Part shown: one piece after another, positions 1-5,754 of the stretch
How positions within the stretch are numbered: the stretch's first letter is position 1
Layout: each line of letters opens with the position of its first letter
NCBI GenBank assembly: GCA_030633795.1
Contig: DAOWCB010000085.1
Coordinates: forward strand, 1 to 6,364
Source of the DNA: Candidatus Aminicenantota bacterium
Lineage (GTDB): Bacteria > Acidobacteriota > Aminicenantia > Aminicenantales > Aminicenantaceae
Direction: 5' to 3'
DNA: 6,364 bases
Program-made: the position numbers and the translations under genes
Notes under the pieces: generated by a model
What the model was told of the DNA's origin: nothing
Seen by the model: only the letters and a program-made list of their open reading frames with translations
Databases searched by the model: none

Positions 1-531
1 CTTAATAAGCTTAAATGTTCGATGATCTCCCGGGCCATATACCCAGCCGGGTCTGATCACCACGACGTTCTCTCCATTGTCGGCGAACTGGAGGGCTATC
101 TTTTCTCCCTCGAGTTTCGTTTTATCATAAACATCTCGAGGAGAAGGCGCGTGGGTTTCTTTGACAGGACGGTTTTCTCTAACAGAACCAAAAACACCCG
201 CAGAGCTGAAGTGGATCATTCTTTCAACGCCAGCATCGGCAGCCGCTTTCAACACATTTTCCGTTCCCTGCACATTGATAGCAAAAAACTCCTTCTTGCT
301 GATCCGAGAGGCCCCTAGAGCTGCCGCTAGATGAAACAGAACATCTGTTCCCTTGAACATGTCTTTTAGCGAATGGAAATCTTTGACGTCGCCGTGGAAA
401 ACCTGGTATCCCTCAAGGCCCTCCAAATCCCTTTTGTGGCGGAGGATACTAACCTGCCAATTTTGTTGGAGGAGTTGGCGAGCGAGGTGGGTACCGATAA
501 ATCCTGAAGCCCCGGTGATAAAAGCTTTCAT
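1..531 (-). CDS. NAD-dependent epimerase/dehydratase (extended SDR), C-terminus cut by window edge
   Basis: The 177 visible codons begin MKAFITGASGFIGTHLARQL, a Rossmann fold with the NAD-binding GxxGxxG motif (G7, G10, G13). Other extended-SDR landmarks follow in order: acidic D48 in HGDV (adenine contact), HLAA at 67-70, the catalytic Ser region FSSAGVFG (108-115), the YxxxK pair Y135/K139, and RPGWVYGPGD at 160-169. Family members interconvert or dehydrate nucleotide sugars (UDP-glucose 4-epimerase-like, dTDP-glucose dehydratase-like) or reduce related substrates. The substrate cannot be read here, because the specificity-giving C-terminal domain (usually another 130-150 residues) lies beyond base 1. 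Its ATG overlaps the TGA of the upstream glycosyltransferase as ATGA (528-531), so the two are probably translationally coupled. The glycosyltransferase neighbours suggest a role in sugar-precursor supply for a surface glycan. The fold is secure; the exact reaction is not. Confidence 0.9.
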   Translation of the reverse strand, partial: MKAFITGASGFIGTHLARQLLQQNWQVSILRHKRDLEGLEGYQVFHGDVKDFHSLKDMFKGTDVLFHLAAALGASRISKKEFFAINVQGTENVLKAAADAGVERMIHFSSAGVFGSVRENRPVKETHAPSPRDVYDKTKLEGEKIALQFADNGENVVVIRPGWVYGPGDHRTFKLIK

Positions 532-1712
532 GATTCAAGACGCCTTTTTTTATCGTCTTCACGTGCTTTTTCCAGTGCCGCAGCGATTTTTTTCTTATAA
601 TTATCGAATGTGTATTCTCTTTCTGCCATTCTTTTTGCCGCGAGGGCTCTTTCGGATGCTCTATGGTCGTACAGGGCAAAAAGAATACCTTGGGCAAAGC
701 TTTTTGGGTCCGGATCGGCCAGAATAGATATTTTTTCGCTGAGGACTTGGGAATGGGTCCAGAGATCTGTTGCAACGACCGGTTTTCCGGATTTAAGGAA
801 AGAATAAATTTTTAAGGGCGTGTTTGTGCCGGCAGTCCGGGGGGAAACCAACACATCGGCCATCGCGATATACAAAGGGACTTCTGAAGGAGCGACCTGT
901 CCGGTGAAAAACACCTTGTCCGAAATCTTGAGCTCGGATGCCTTTTTTTTCATCTCTTCCACATGCAGCGGATATCCTCCGACCAGGAGAAAAACGACGG
1001 ATTTATCATCCACCAGGGCGCTGGCCTCAAGAAAAAGTGGAATCCCCTGATAAGATTCGAAATTCCCTGTGTACAATACGATTTTGTCCTTGGGGGAAGC
1101 ATACTTGGTGCGTTTTTGCTTTATCTGATCTTCCGAGTATCCGGGATGCTCAAAATCCAAAAAGTTTTCGATCAAAGTGGCTTTGTGCGCGACTCCTTCC
1201 TTTTCGAGCTTTTGGAACAAGTCCAAACAGATAACGATGATGCTTTGCGCGTTCCTGAGAACGTAGCGCTCCAATGCCAGAAAGATTTTCTTGAGGATTT
1301 TTGAACGGGAAAATCGAAAATTTTCCAGTTGTTGCGGTAGGCTGGAATGCATGTCGTAGAGATGCGGGATTTTTTTGCATTTTGCCAAAACTGTCCCAAA
1401 CCAAGAAGCTTCTTCATGGGTAAATATCATGTCATAGGATTTTGACATCACAAGGCGTATGGATTTGCAGAGGAGTAAAAAGTCTAGGGGAATTTTGGCA
1501 AAAGAAGGGCCAACCTTGATTTTTTTGACAAAAAAGAGAGAGGGAATTCTGTGAATTTTTAGATTGCGAAAACTCCTGTCTTCGCCCAAATGGTAGGTCA
1601 CGAGATCGACTTCATGACCCAGGTCTGCCAGGGCCTGGAGCCGGAAGTATACGCTGATGGGTGTGCCCCGGGGTTGGAAAAAGGGTTCGGGGGCGAGCAT
1701 CAGAATTTTCAT
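528..1712 (-). CDS. Family 4 (GT-B) glycosyltransferase
   Basis: This 394-residue protein has the two-domain GT-B layout. The N-terminal acceptor domain starts MKILMLAPEPFFQPRGTPIS, with the glycine-containing PRGTP loop at 14-18 typical of GT4 enzymes, and LGHEVDLVTYH follows. The C-terminal nucleotide-sugar domain starts near residue 210 with IVLYTGNFESYQG, then FLLVGG (241-246), and the donor-binding segment GTNTPLKIYSFLKSGKPVVAT at 295-315. The usual first Glu of the EX7E motif is not obvious; the TNTPLKIYSFL form takes its place, which I believe is a normal subfamily variant. No signal peptide or membrane segment is visible, so it probably acts on the cytoplasmic face of the membrane, adding a sugar from an NDP-sugar to a lipid-linked glycan. 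The C-terminus is highly charged (EKAREDDKKRRLES). It starts 18 bases after the GT2 stop, with no strong Shine-Dalgarno, and ends by ATGA overlap with the epimerase gene. Donor and acceptor cannot be inferred. Confidence 0.9.
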   Translation of the reverse strand: MKILMLAPEPFFQPRGTPISVYFRLQALADLGHEVDLVTYHLGEDRSFRNLKIHRIPSLFFVKKIKVGPSFAKIPLDFLLLCKSIRLVMSKSYDMIFTHEEASWFGTVLAKCKKIPHLYDMHSSLPQQLENFRFSRSKILKKIFLALERYVLRNAQSIIVICLDLFQKLEKEGVAHKATLIENFLDFEHPGYSEDQIKQKRTKYASPKDKIVLYTGNFESYQGIPLFLEASALVDDKSVVFLLVGGYPLHVEEMKKKASELKISDKVFFTGQVAPSEVPLYIAMADVLVSPRTAGTNTPLKIYSFLKSGKPVVATDLWTHSQVLSEKISILADPDPKSFAQGILFALYDHRASERALAAKRMAEREYTFDNYKKKIAAALEKAREDDKKRRLES

Positions 1713-1730
1713 GACGGGCTCAAGAGTATA

Positions 1731-2705
1731 TCAGTCTTCCTCTGATTCAGCCTGGATAATGTTGCGTATGAAGTAGATCTTTTTTTCCGTAGATTCATGA
1801 TAAGCGCGAACCACGATTTCAGCCAAAAGTCCCAGTGTGATGAACTGGATCCCTATGACAATAAGCAGAATGGAGAGGAGGAGCAACGGGCGACCACTGA
1901 TCCCCTCCAGCCGGATAAAGCGCACATAGGCCAGCCATAATCCTATGATTCCTCCGATGATTCCGCTGATCAGGCCGATAATCCCGAATATCTGCAACGG
2001 CCGTGTTGAATAACTCAGCAGAAATTTTACGGTCAACAGATCCAGGATAACTTTAGGAAACCTCCACACGCTGTACTTGGATTTTCCATGGCGGCGCTTT
2101 CGGTGATTTACCTTTACTTCTGCAATGGATACGCCGACATTGCTGGCAATTGCCGGAATGAATCGGTGCAACTCCCCATACAGTTTAATGTGTTTTATGA
2201 TCTCCCGGCGGAATGCTTTCAATGTGCAACCGTAATCATGGAGCTTTACCCGAGTCATCCTCGAAATCAACCAGTTGGCCAGAATCGATGGGAAACGACG
2301 GGTGATCAAGCGGTCTTTCCTTTTCACTCTCCATCCGCTGACGAGATCATAGCCTTCTTCTATCTTTGCGATGAGAAGATCGAAATCTTGGGGATCGTTC
2401 TGCAAATCGGCATCCAGGGTGATGATGATGTTTCCGCGAGCATGGTCGAATCCAGCCGAAAGAGCAGCGGTTTGGCCAAAGTTTTTCCGCAGCTGGATGA
2501 CCCGAATCCGTCGATCCTTTTTCAAGAGTTGTTTGCAAACGAGAAGAGATTCGTCCTCGCTCCCATCATCCACGAATAATATTTCGTATGACTTTTCCAG
2601 ATTTTGACAGGCCTCGGTGATTTCTCTGTGGAGTTCAGGCAGATTGGTTGCTTCGTTATAGACTGGGATGACGAGGGAAAGATCGCAATTTTCTTCTATT
2701 GTCAT
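1731..2705 (-). CDS. Membrane-anchored family 2 glycosyltransferase (polyprenyl-phosphate glycosyltransferase, DPM1/GtrB/ArnC-like)
   Basis: With the ATG at 2705 the product is 324 residues. The GT-A domain begins almost at once (LSLVIPVYNE, 9-18), as is usual for the family. It has VDDGS (45-49), the metal/nucleotide-binding DAD (98-100, in TLDADLQNDP), HDYGC (156-160) and the basic RKRRHGKSKY motif (202-211) typical of dolichyl- or undecaprenyl-phosphate glycosyltransferases. Two hydrophobic helices follow (about 238-262 and 273-297), then a short charged tail, the GtrB/ArnC topology. Such enzymes move a sugar from a nucleotide donor onto a polyprenyl phosphate at the inner membrane. The frame stays open upstream to a TTG at 2789, but the 28 extra residues are not family-like, so I chose 2705. 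No good Shine-Dalgarno precedes 2705 (only GGCGGGG directly before the ATG), so the start is less certain than the gene. It is first of three co-directional glycan genes. Confidence 0.92.
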   Translation of the reverse strand: MTIEENCDLSLVIPVYNEATNLPELHREITEACQNLEKSYEILFVDDGSEDESLLVCKQLLKKDRRIRVIQLRKNFGQTAALSAGFDHARGNIIITLDADLQNDPQDFDLLIAKIEEGYDLVSGWRVKRKDRLITRRFPSILANWLISRMTRVKLHDYGCTLKAFRREIIKHIKLYGELHRFIPAIASNVGVSIAEVKVNHRKRRHGKSKYSVWRFPKVILDLLTVKFLLSYSTRPLQIFGIIGLISGIIGGIIGLWLAYVRFIRLEGISGRPLLLLSILLIVIGIQFITLGLLAEIVVRAYHESTEKKIYFIRNIIQAESEED

Positions 2706-2712
2706 CCCCGCC

Positions 2713-2721
2713 AATATATCA
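2713..2721 (-). promoter_or_regulatory. Possible extended -10 element for the glycan operon
   Basis: On the minus strand the bases read TGATATATT, a TGn extended -10 followed by TATATT (5 of 6 to TATAAT). The hexamer 17 bases upstream is a run of T with no good -35 match. Transcription would start almost at the 2705 ATG, giving a leaderless or nearly leaderless message, which would fit the lack of a Shine-Dalgarno there. This is a weak prediction in an AT-rich stretch. Confidence 0.25.
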
Positions 2722-2843
2722 CAAATGGCACAAGGAAAAAAGAGCATGCCTGACGATCGGTTAGGAAATTGGGTCTCAAAAAGCGACAAAAGTAGAGAGA
2801 CATGTTTGTGTAATTTGTGGGAGATATCTGTTTTGATCTTAAA

Positions 2844-2872
2844 TTGACAAGATTGAGGTTATATTTTAGAAT
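2844..2872 (+). promoter_or_regulatory. Sigma70-type promoter for the receiver-domain gene
   Basis: A perfect -35 TTGACA at 2844-2849 is followed after exactly 17 bases by TAGAAT at 2867-2872 (5 of 6 to TATAAT). The predicted start site is near 2879, only about six bases before the ATG at 2885. The purine-rich GGA at 2873-2875, which would be the Shine-Dalgarno, would then lie upstream of the transcript start. Either the mRNA is nearly leaderless or the real start site is further upstream. The 179-base divergent gap 2706-2884 also holds an AGATATCT palindrome (2822-2829) and a hairpin-forming dyad (2749-2765). Confidence 0.6.
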
Positions 2873-2884
2873 GGAAAAAACAAA

Positions 2885-3340
2885 ATGTCGGACCAGAAAA
2901 TATTGATTGTCGACTATGACCCTAAAAGTCTTGAGAATATGACAGACTTGTTTTCTGCCTACAAACTCGAAATTATCACGGCAGCTGATGGCCAAGAGGC
3001 CTATGAAAAGTATAAATCAGAAAAACCCAACCTGATTCTTCTTGAAGCGATGCTCCCCAAACTCCATGGTTTCGATCTTACCCAGAAGATATATAAGGAA
3101 ACAAAAGGGAGAATCCCGATTGTTATTGTAACCGGTTTGTATAAAGGCACCCAGTACAAAAATGAAGCCATACGATCTTTTGGCGCAGCCGATTATTTTG
3201 AAAAACCGTTCGACAATGAAAAGCTCGTTAAGTCTGTTTTAAACTTGCTTCACGACGAGATGGACATCCAAGAGGATCTCCCTGACCCTGAATCGGTCCT
3301 TAAACTTTTCTCGGATGATGATGAAAGCAAGGATTCCTAA
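2885..3340 (+). CDS. Stand-alone receiver-domain protein, probable pseudo-receiver (phospho-acceptor Asp replaced by Glu)
   Basis: The 151-residue product is a single CheY-like receiver domain (about 4-123) with a short acidic tail (about 124-151, ending in FSDDDESKDS) and no DNA-binding or enzymatic output domain. Beta1 reads ILIVDYDP: D10 keeps the first acidic position, but the second (CheY D13) is Tyr11. Beta3 reads LILLEAMLPK: the phosphorylated Asp (CheY D57) is Glu54, codon GAA at 3044-3046. The switch Thr (T83 in IVTG) and the conserved Lys (K107 in FEKPFD) are retained, so the fold should be intact. Without the acceptor Asp, ordinary His-to-Asp phosphotransfer should not work; Glu may mimic the phosphorylated state, as reported for some D-to-E receiver mutants. 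The ATG is preceded by GGA nine bases upstream. The gene has its own promoter and is followed, 87 bases on, by accD. Partner and role are unknown. Confidence 0.92.
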   Translation: MSDQKILIVDYDPKSLENMTDLFSAYKLEIITAADGQEAYEKYKSEKPNLILLEAMLPKLHGFDLTQKIYKETKGRIPIVIVTGLYKGTQYKNEAIRSFGAADYFEKPFDNEKLVKSVLNLLHDEMDIQEDLPDPESVLKLFSDDDESKDS

Positions 3341-3365
3341 TCTCAAAAATCAGTAAGTTTTGATG

Positions 3366-3393
3366 TTGACAAGGCTTGACATCCATCTAAAAT
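3366..3393 (+). promoter_or_regulatory. Sigma70-type promoter for accD-folC
   Basis: TTGACA at 3366-3371 is followed after 16 bases by TAAAAT at 3388-3393 (5 of 6 to TATAAT). Predicted transcription starts near 3400, giving a 5' leader of about 28 bases that contains the accD ribosome-binding sequence AGGA (3412-3415), 12 bases before the ATG. A second TTGACA lies at 3376-3381 inside the spacer, exactly 10 bases after the first, so the hexamer is repeated one helical turn apart. Readthrough from the receiver gene is also possible: no convincing terminator lies between, only an AT-rich TCAAAA/TTTTGA stem at 3343-3363. Confidence 0.6.
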
Positions 3394-3427
3394 AGGTTTA
3401 TTCCAAGATACAGGAAAAAGAACTTCG

Positions 3428-4225
3428 ATGACCGGAATATGGACCCGATGTAACAACTGCCGGCGAATTCTCTACAAACAGGACATCCTGGACAATTTTT
3501 TTATCTGCCCGGAGTGCAATTTCCATTTTCGGCTTTCTGCCATAGAAAGGCTCAACATGCTTTTTGACCTTGGGCAGTATGAGCTGATAGATCAGGATAT
3601 TTTTCCCGAGGATCCACTTGTTTTCAAAGACACCAAATCTTATGCCGTCCGGCTGAAGGAAAACACAAAAAAAACCGGTCTTTCCGATGCGGTATTGAAT
3701 GCTGTCGGCACAATGGACGGAATCAGGGTCGTCATGAGCGCTATGGAGTTTGCCTTTATGGGAGGGAGCATGGGATCGGTCGTGGGAGAGAAAATCACCC
3801 GGGCTTTTGAAAGAGCGCTCGAGGAAAACATCCCTGCTGTTGTGATTTCTAGCTCTGGAGGAGCACGGATGCAGGAGGGAATCCTATCTCTGATGCAGCT
3901 GATGAAAACCAGTTCGGCCATCGCAAACCTGGATAAGGCCGGTATCCCATATATCTCGGTCCTCACCGATCCCACAACGGGGGGAGTGACGGCCAGCTAT
4001 GCCATGTTGGGGGATATCAACATTGCCGAACCCAATTCGCTGATCGGATTTGCCGGGCCTCGAGTCATTGAGCAAACGATCAAAGAAAAGCTTCCCAAGG
4101 GATTCCAGCGTTCGGAGTTTCTCCTCCATCACGGCATGCTGGATGATATTGTGGAACGGAGAAATCTGCGTTCTTACATCATTCGGGTCCTTCGCCTATT
4201 CCTAAACAAGCCTCGTACAGAATGA
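3428..4225 (+). CDS. accD: Acetyl-CoA carboxylase carboxyltransferase subunit beta
   Basis: AccD pairs with AccA to move the carboxyl group from carboxybiotin on AccB to acetyl-CoA, giving malonyl-CoA for fatty-acid synthesis in the cytoplasm. The N-terminal four-Cys zinc finger is complete (C8, C11, C27, C30), and the crotonase-fold core carries EFAFMGGSMGSVVG (107-120), SSSGGARMQEG (141-151, glycine-rich loop), VLTDPTTGGVTAS (178-190), IGFAGPRVIEQT (206-217) and GFQRSEF (225-231). At 265 residues it is shorter than E. coli AccD (304). The usual lead-in of about 20 residues before the WT-C zinc-finger motif is missing, and the C-terminus is also brief. The frame is open upstream only to a TGA at 3377-3379, with no ATG, GTG or TTG in between, so ATG 3428 is the only plausible start. 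It has its own predicted promoter and overlaps folC by ATGA (4222-4225). accA is not in the window. Confidence 0.97.
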   Translation: MTGIWTRCNNCRRILYKQDILDNFFICPECNFHFRLSAIERLNMLFDLGQYELIDQDIFPEDPLVFKDTKSYAVRLKENTKKTGLSDAVLNAVGTMDGIRVVMSAMEFAFMGGSMGSVVGEKITRAFERALEENIPAVVISSSGGARMQEGILSLMQLMKTSSAIANLDKAGIPYISVLTDPTTGGVTASYAMLGDINIAEPNSLIGFAGPRVIEQTIKEKLPKGFQRSEFLLHHGMLDDIVERRNLRSYIIRVLRLFLNKPRTE

Positions 4226-5523
4226 ATGAGCAGGAATGCAAGCGGTATCTGGAAAGAATCCAGAACCTTGGTATCAAATTCGGGCTGGATAATGTGCGGG
4301 AAATCCTTCGGGCCTTTCACGATCCTCACCGGACATTCCCATCTGTGCTCGTTGCGGGATCCAACGGAAAAGGTTCGGTCTGCGCCTTTCTCACTCAAAT
4401 CTTGAGTCTGCATGGTTTTCGGGCGGGATTGTTCACGTCGCCCCACCTAGTGGACGTTGAAGAGAGAATTCGCATTGGCGGAGAGCTTATTGCCAGGAGG
4501 ACCTTTTGCAGGCTTCTCACCCAACTCAGAAATAAGATCGAACAGCTTATATCCTCAAAAAGATTGTTGAATCCCCCTACCTATTTTGAGCATCTCTGCT
4601 GCTTGGCCTTTCTTTATTTTACCGAACAAGAGGTGGACATGGCCTTTCTCGAAGTGGGGATGGGCGGCAGGTTTGACGCCACAAACGTAGTCGACCCAAA
4701 AGTGTCGGTCATCACCACCATCTCGGCCGAGCATCAGAAATTCTTGGGAGAAAGTTTGAGCCAGATTGCCTTTGAAAAATCTGGCATCATCAAACCCGGA
4801 GTCCCGGTGGTATGTGGGGTTCAAAAACAAGATGCTTATGCAACAATAAAAAACCGGGCAGAGAAGCTTGGAGCGCCCTTTTATGGAATATTCGATAAAA
4901 AAGATAATTTTGTGATACAAAAAGCGAGAAGGGGATTTGTTTTTACCTTTCGAATGAATGGGGAGGCCTACAGCTACGAGCCTGCTCTCCAAGGGAAACA
5001 TCAGGGCCGCAACGCCGCCATTGCCATTGCCGCTTCTCGGATCCTCGGCCAGAGATGGGAAAAGCTGGAGAAAGAGAAAATTATCCAAGGCATCCAGACG
5101 ACCCGTTGGGAGGGACGGTTGGAATCCATCTCTCAGAAGCCTCTAGTGTTATTGGATGGTGCTCACAACGAGGAGGGTGCTGATGCTTTGAAGGACTACA
5201 TAAGGGAGTTTGTTTCCTCTTCTGTTGTCCTCGTGTACGCATCCATGCGGGACAAAAAAATCGAACGGATCGCTGACATCCTATTTCCCCTAGCAAAGAT
5301 TGTCATCTTGACACGATTCCCGTATTATCGGGCGTGCCCTCCTGAAGAGCTGGCGGAACAAGTGGCCTGCGATGAAAAAAAGATACTCTGTGAGCCGGAT
5401 GCTAAAAGGGCTTTTCGGATGGCGCAACAGCTTGCCGGGCCCGACGGGATTGTCGTTGTTGCAGGTTCACTTTTTCTAGTCGGGGAAATAAAAAAAATAA
5501 TACGAAATTCCATTCCTGCGTGA
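4222..5523 (+). CDS. folC: Folylpolyglutamate synthase / dihydrofolate synthase
   Basis: This 433-residue Mur-ligase-like enzyme uses ATP to join glutamate to dihydropteroate and/or to add further glutamates to folates. The landmarks are in family order: P-loop VAGSNGKGSV (44-53; the usual Thr is Ser47), FTSPHL (71-76) with EERIRI (80-85), PTYFEH (119-124), EVGMGGRFDATN (144-155), the metal-binding His in AEHQKFLG (H171), the modified-Lys region FEKSGIIKPGVP (K186), the second-domain hinge LQGKHQGRNAA (256-266), WEGRLE (296-301) and LLDGAHNEEGA (310-320). Length matches the family (about 420-430). The TSPHL-x-EERI segment is compatible with a bifunctional enzyme, but dihydrofolate synthase activity cannot be settled by eye. 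The ATG lies inside the accD stop (ATGA), so translation is probably coupled to accD. No other folate gene is in the window. Confidence 0.96.
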   Translation: MNEQECKRYLERIQNLGIKFGLDNVREILRAFHDPHRTFPSVLVAGSNGKGSVCAFLTQILSLHGFRAGLFTSPHLVDVEERIRIGGELIARRTFCRLLTQLRNKIEQLISSKRLLNPPTYFEHLCCLAFLYFTEQEVDMAFLEVGMGGRFDATNVVDPKVSVITTISAEHQKFLGESLSQIAFEKSGIIKPGVPVVCGVQKQDAYATIKNRAEKLGAPFYGIFDKKDNFVIQKARRGFVFTFRMNGEAYSYEPALQGKHQGRNAAIAIAASRILGQRWEKLEKEKIIQGIQTTRWEGRLESISQKPLVLLDGAHNEEGADALKDYIREFVSSSVVLVYASMRDKKIERIADILFPLAKIVILTRFPYYRACPPEELAEQVACDEKKILCEPDAKRAFRMAQQLAGPDGIVVVAGSLFLVGEIKKIIRNSIPA

Positions 5524-5530
5524 ACTTTAT

Positions 5531-5540
5531 GAACGCGTTC
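5531..5540. repeat. Perfect 10-base palindrome just after folC
   Basis: GAACGCGTTC is its own reverse complement, lies eight bases after the folC stop, and is followed by GGTTTTT (5541-5547). It could be a protein-binding site. As RNA it makes only a very tight stem, so it is a poor terminator. One short palindrome can arise by chance. Confidence 0.3.
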
Positions 5541-5556
5541 GGTTTTTGCATCTCCA

Positions 5557-5590
5557 GAGCTTCTGGGAAGCTTAGAGTGCTTGCTTTTTT
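5557..5590 (+). terminator. Weak rho-independent terminator candidate after folC
   Basis: AGCTTC (5558-5563) and GAAGCT (5567-5572) form a six-pair stem with a three-base loop and a G-T closing pair. A run of six T (5585-5590) follows 12 bases later. An alternative stem pairs AAGC (5568-5571) with GCTT (5583-5586), directly next to the T run. The stems are short and the spacing is imperfect, so termination may be partial. The T run overlaps the putative -35 of the ATP synthase promoter. Confidence 0.3.
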
Positions 5591-5609
5591 ACGTTAGTCA
5601 TGTTAAATT
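5581..5609 (+). promoter_or_regulatory. Possible promoter of the ATP synthase b'/b operon
   Basis: TTGCTT (5581-5586, 4 of 6 to TTGACA) is followed after 17 bases by TAAATT (5604-5609, 4 of 6), with a TGT extended -10 at 5601-5603. The predicted start near 5616 would put the first arm of the inverted repeat (5620-5629) at the very 5' end of the transcript, which makes this choice attractive. The hexamers are only moderate matches. Confidence 0.35.
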
Positions 5610-5619
5610 TTTGCCTCGA

Positions 5620-5740
5620 TTTATCGGCAATTATTAATGGCAAGCTGCCTTATCCTTACATAAAGGTGGCGGCAGGGAAGTGATTCATGATGCTGGTGTT
5701 GTGAGATTGCTTCGCCCAGAGGATGTAAACTGCCGATAAA
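5620..5740 (+). promoter_or_regulatory. Structured 5' leader candidate upstream of ATP synthase genes
   Basis: A perfect 10-base inverted repeat, TTTATCGGCA (5620-5629) and TGCCGATAAA (5731-5740), encloses about 100 bases. Inside it, CTGCC (5645-5649) pairs with GGCAG (5671-5675), and further in CCTT (5654-5657) pairs with AAGG (5663-5666) around a five-base loop, with a 4x4 internal loop between the two helices. CTGG (5693-5696) can also pair with CCAG (5716-5719). A competing fold pairs CGGCAG (5670-5675) with CTGCCG (5730-5735) and GGCA (5626-5629) with TGCC (5646-5649). The 3' arm ends six bases before the b' Shine-Dalgarno AGGA (5747-5750). I do not recognise a known riboswitch. The pairing is seen directly; the regulatory role is inferred. 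Confidence 0.4.
5687..5704 (+). CDS. Possible five-codon leader peptide (MMLVL) in the ATP synthase leader
   Basis: Two adjacent ATG codons (5687 and 5690) open a frame Met-Met-Leu-Val-Leu that stops at TGA 5702-5704. AGGGA at 5674-5678 lies eight bases before the first ATG, a better-placed Shine-Dalgarno than that of the b' gene itself (AGGA four bases from its ATG). The ribosome-binding sequence touches the GGCAG arm (5671-5675), so a ribosome here would disturb the hairpin. So short an ORF could be chance, and there is no evidence that it is translated. Confidence 0.2.
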   Translation: MMLVL

Positions 5741-5754
5741 GAAGTCAGGATTAA

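Noticed and set aside
2706..2789. N-terminal extension of the GT2 gene from a TTG at 2789 (or an ATG at 2747)
   Set aside because: The extra residues have no family counterpart, lack a good Shine-Dalgarno and would cover the divergent promoter region. The GT-A fold begins right after ATG 2705.
2871..2906. Short frame from ATG 2871 (MEKTKC...) ahead of the receiver gene
   Set aside because: It ends after 11 codons, is out of frame with the receiver, and its ATG lies within the predicted -10 region.
3343..3363. Terminator between the receiver gene and accD
   Set aside because: The TCAAAA/TTTTGA stem has only two GC pairs in total and no T run after it, so it would not be a stable terminator.
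4555..5088. Long minus-strand open frame of 177 codons opposite folC, and other antisense or off-frame ORFs over 22-1404, 2088-2607, 3640-4446 and 5770-6132
   Set aside because: They lie wholly across well-supported genes, show no recognisable motifs or ribosome-binding sites, and look like shadows of real coding frames.
5620..5754. Cobalamin or other known riboswitch upstream of the b' gene
   Set aside because: Fragments such as AGGGAA and GTCAGGA resemble pieces of the cobalamin element, but the conserved core and B12 box are absent. No match by eye to c-di-GMP, c-di-AMP, SAM, THF, glycine, fluoride or ZTP classes.
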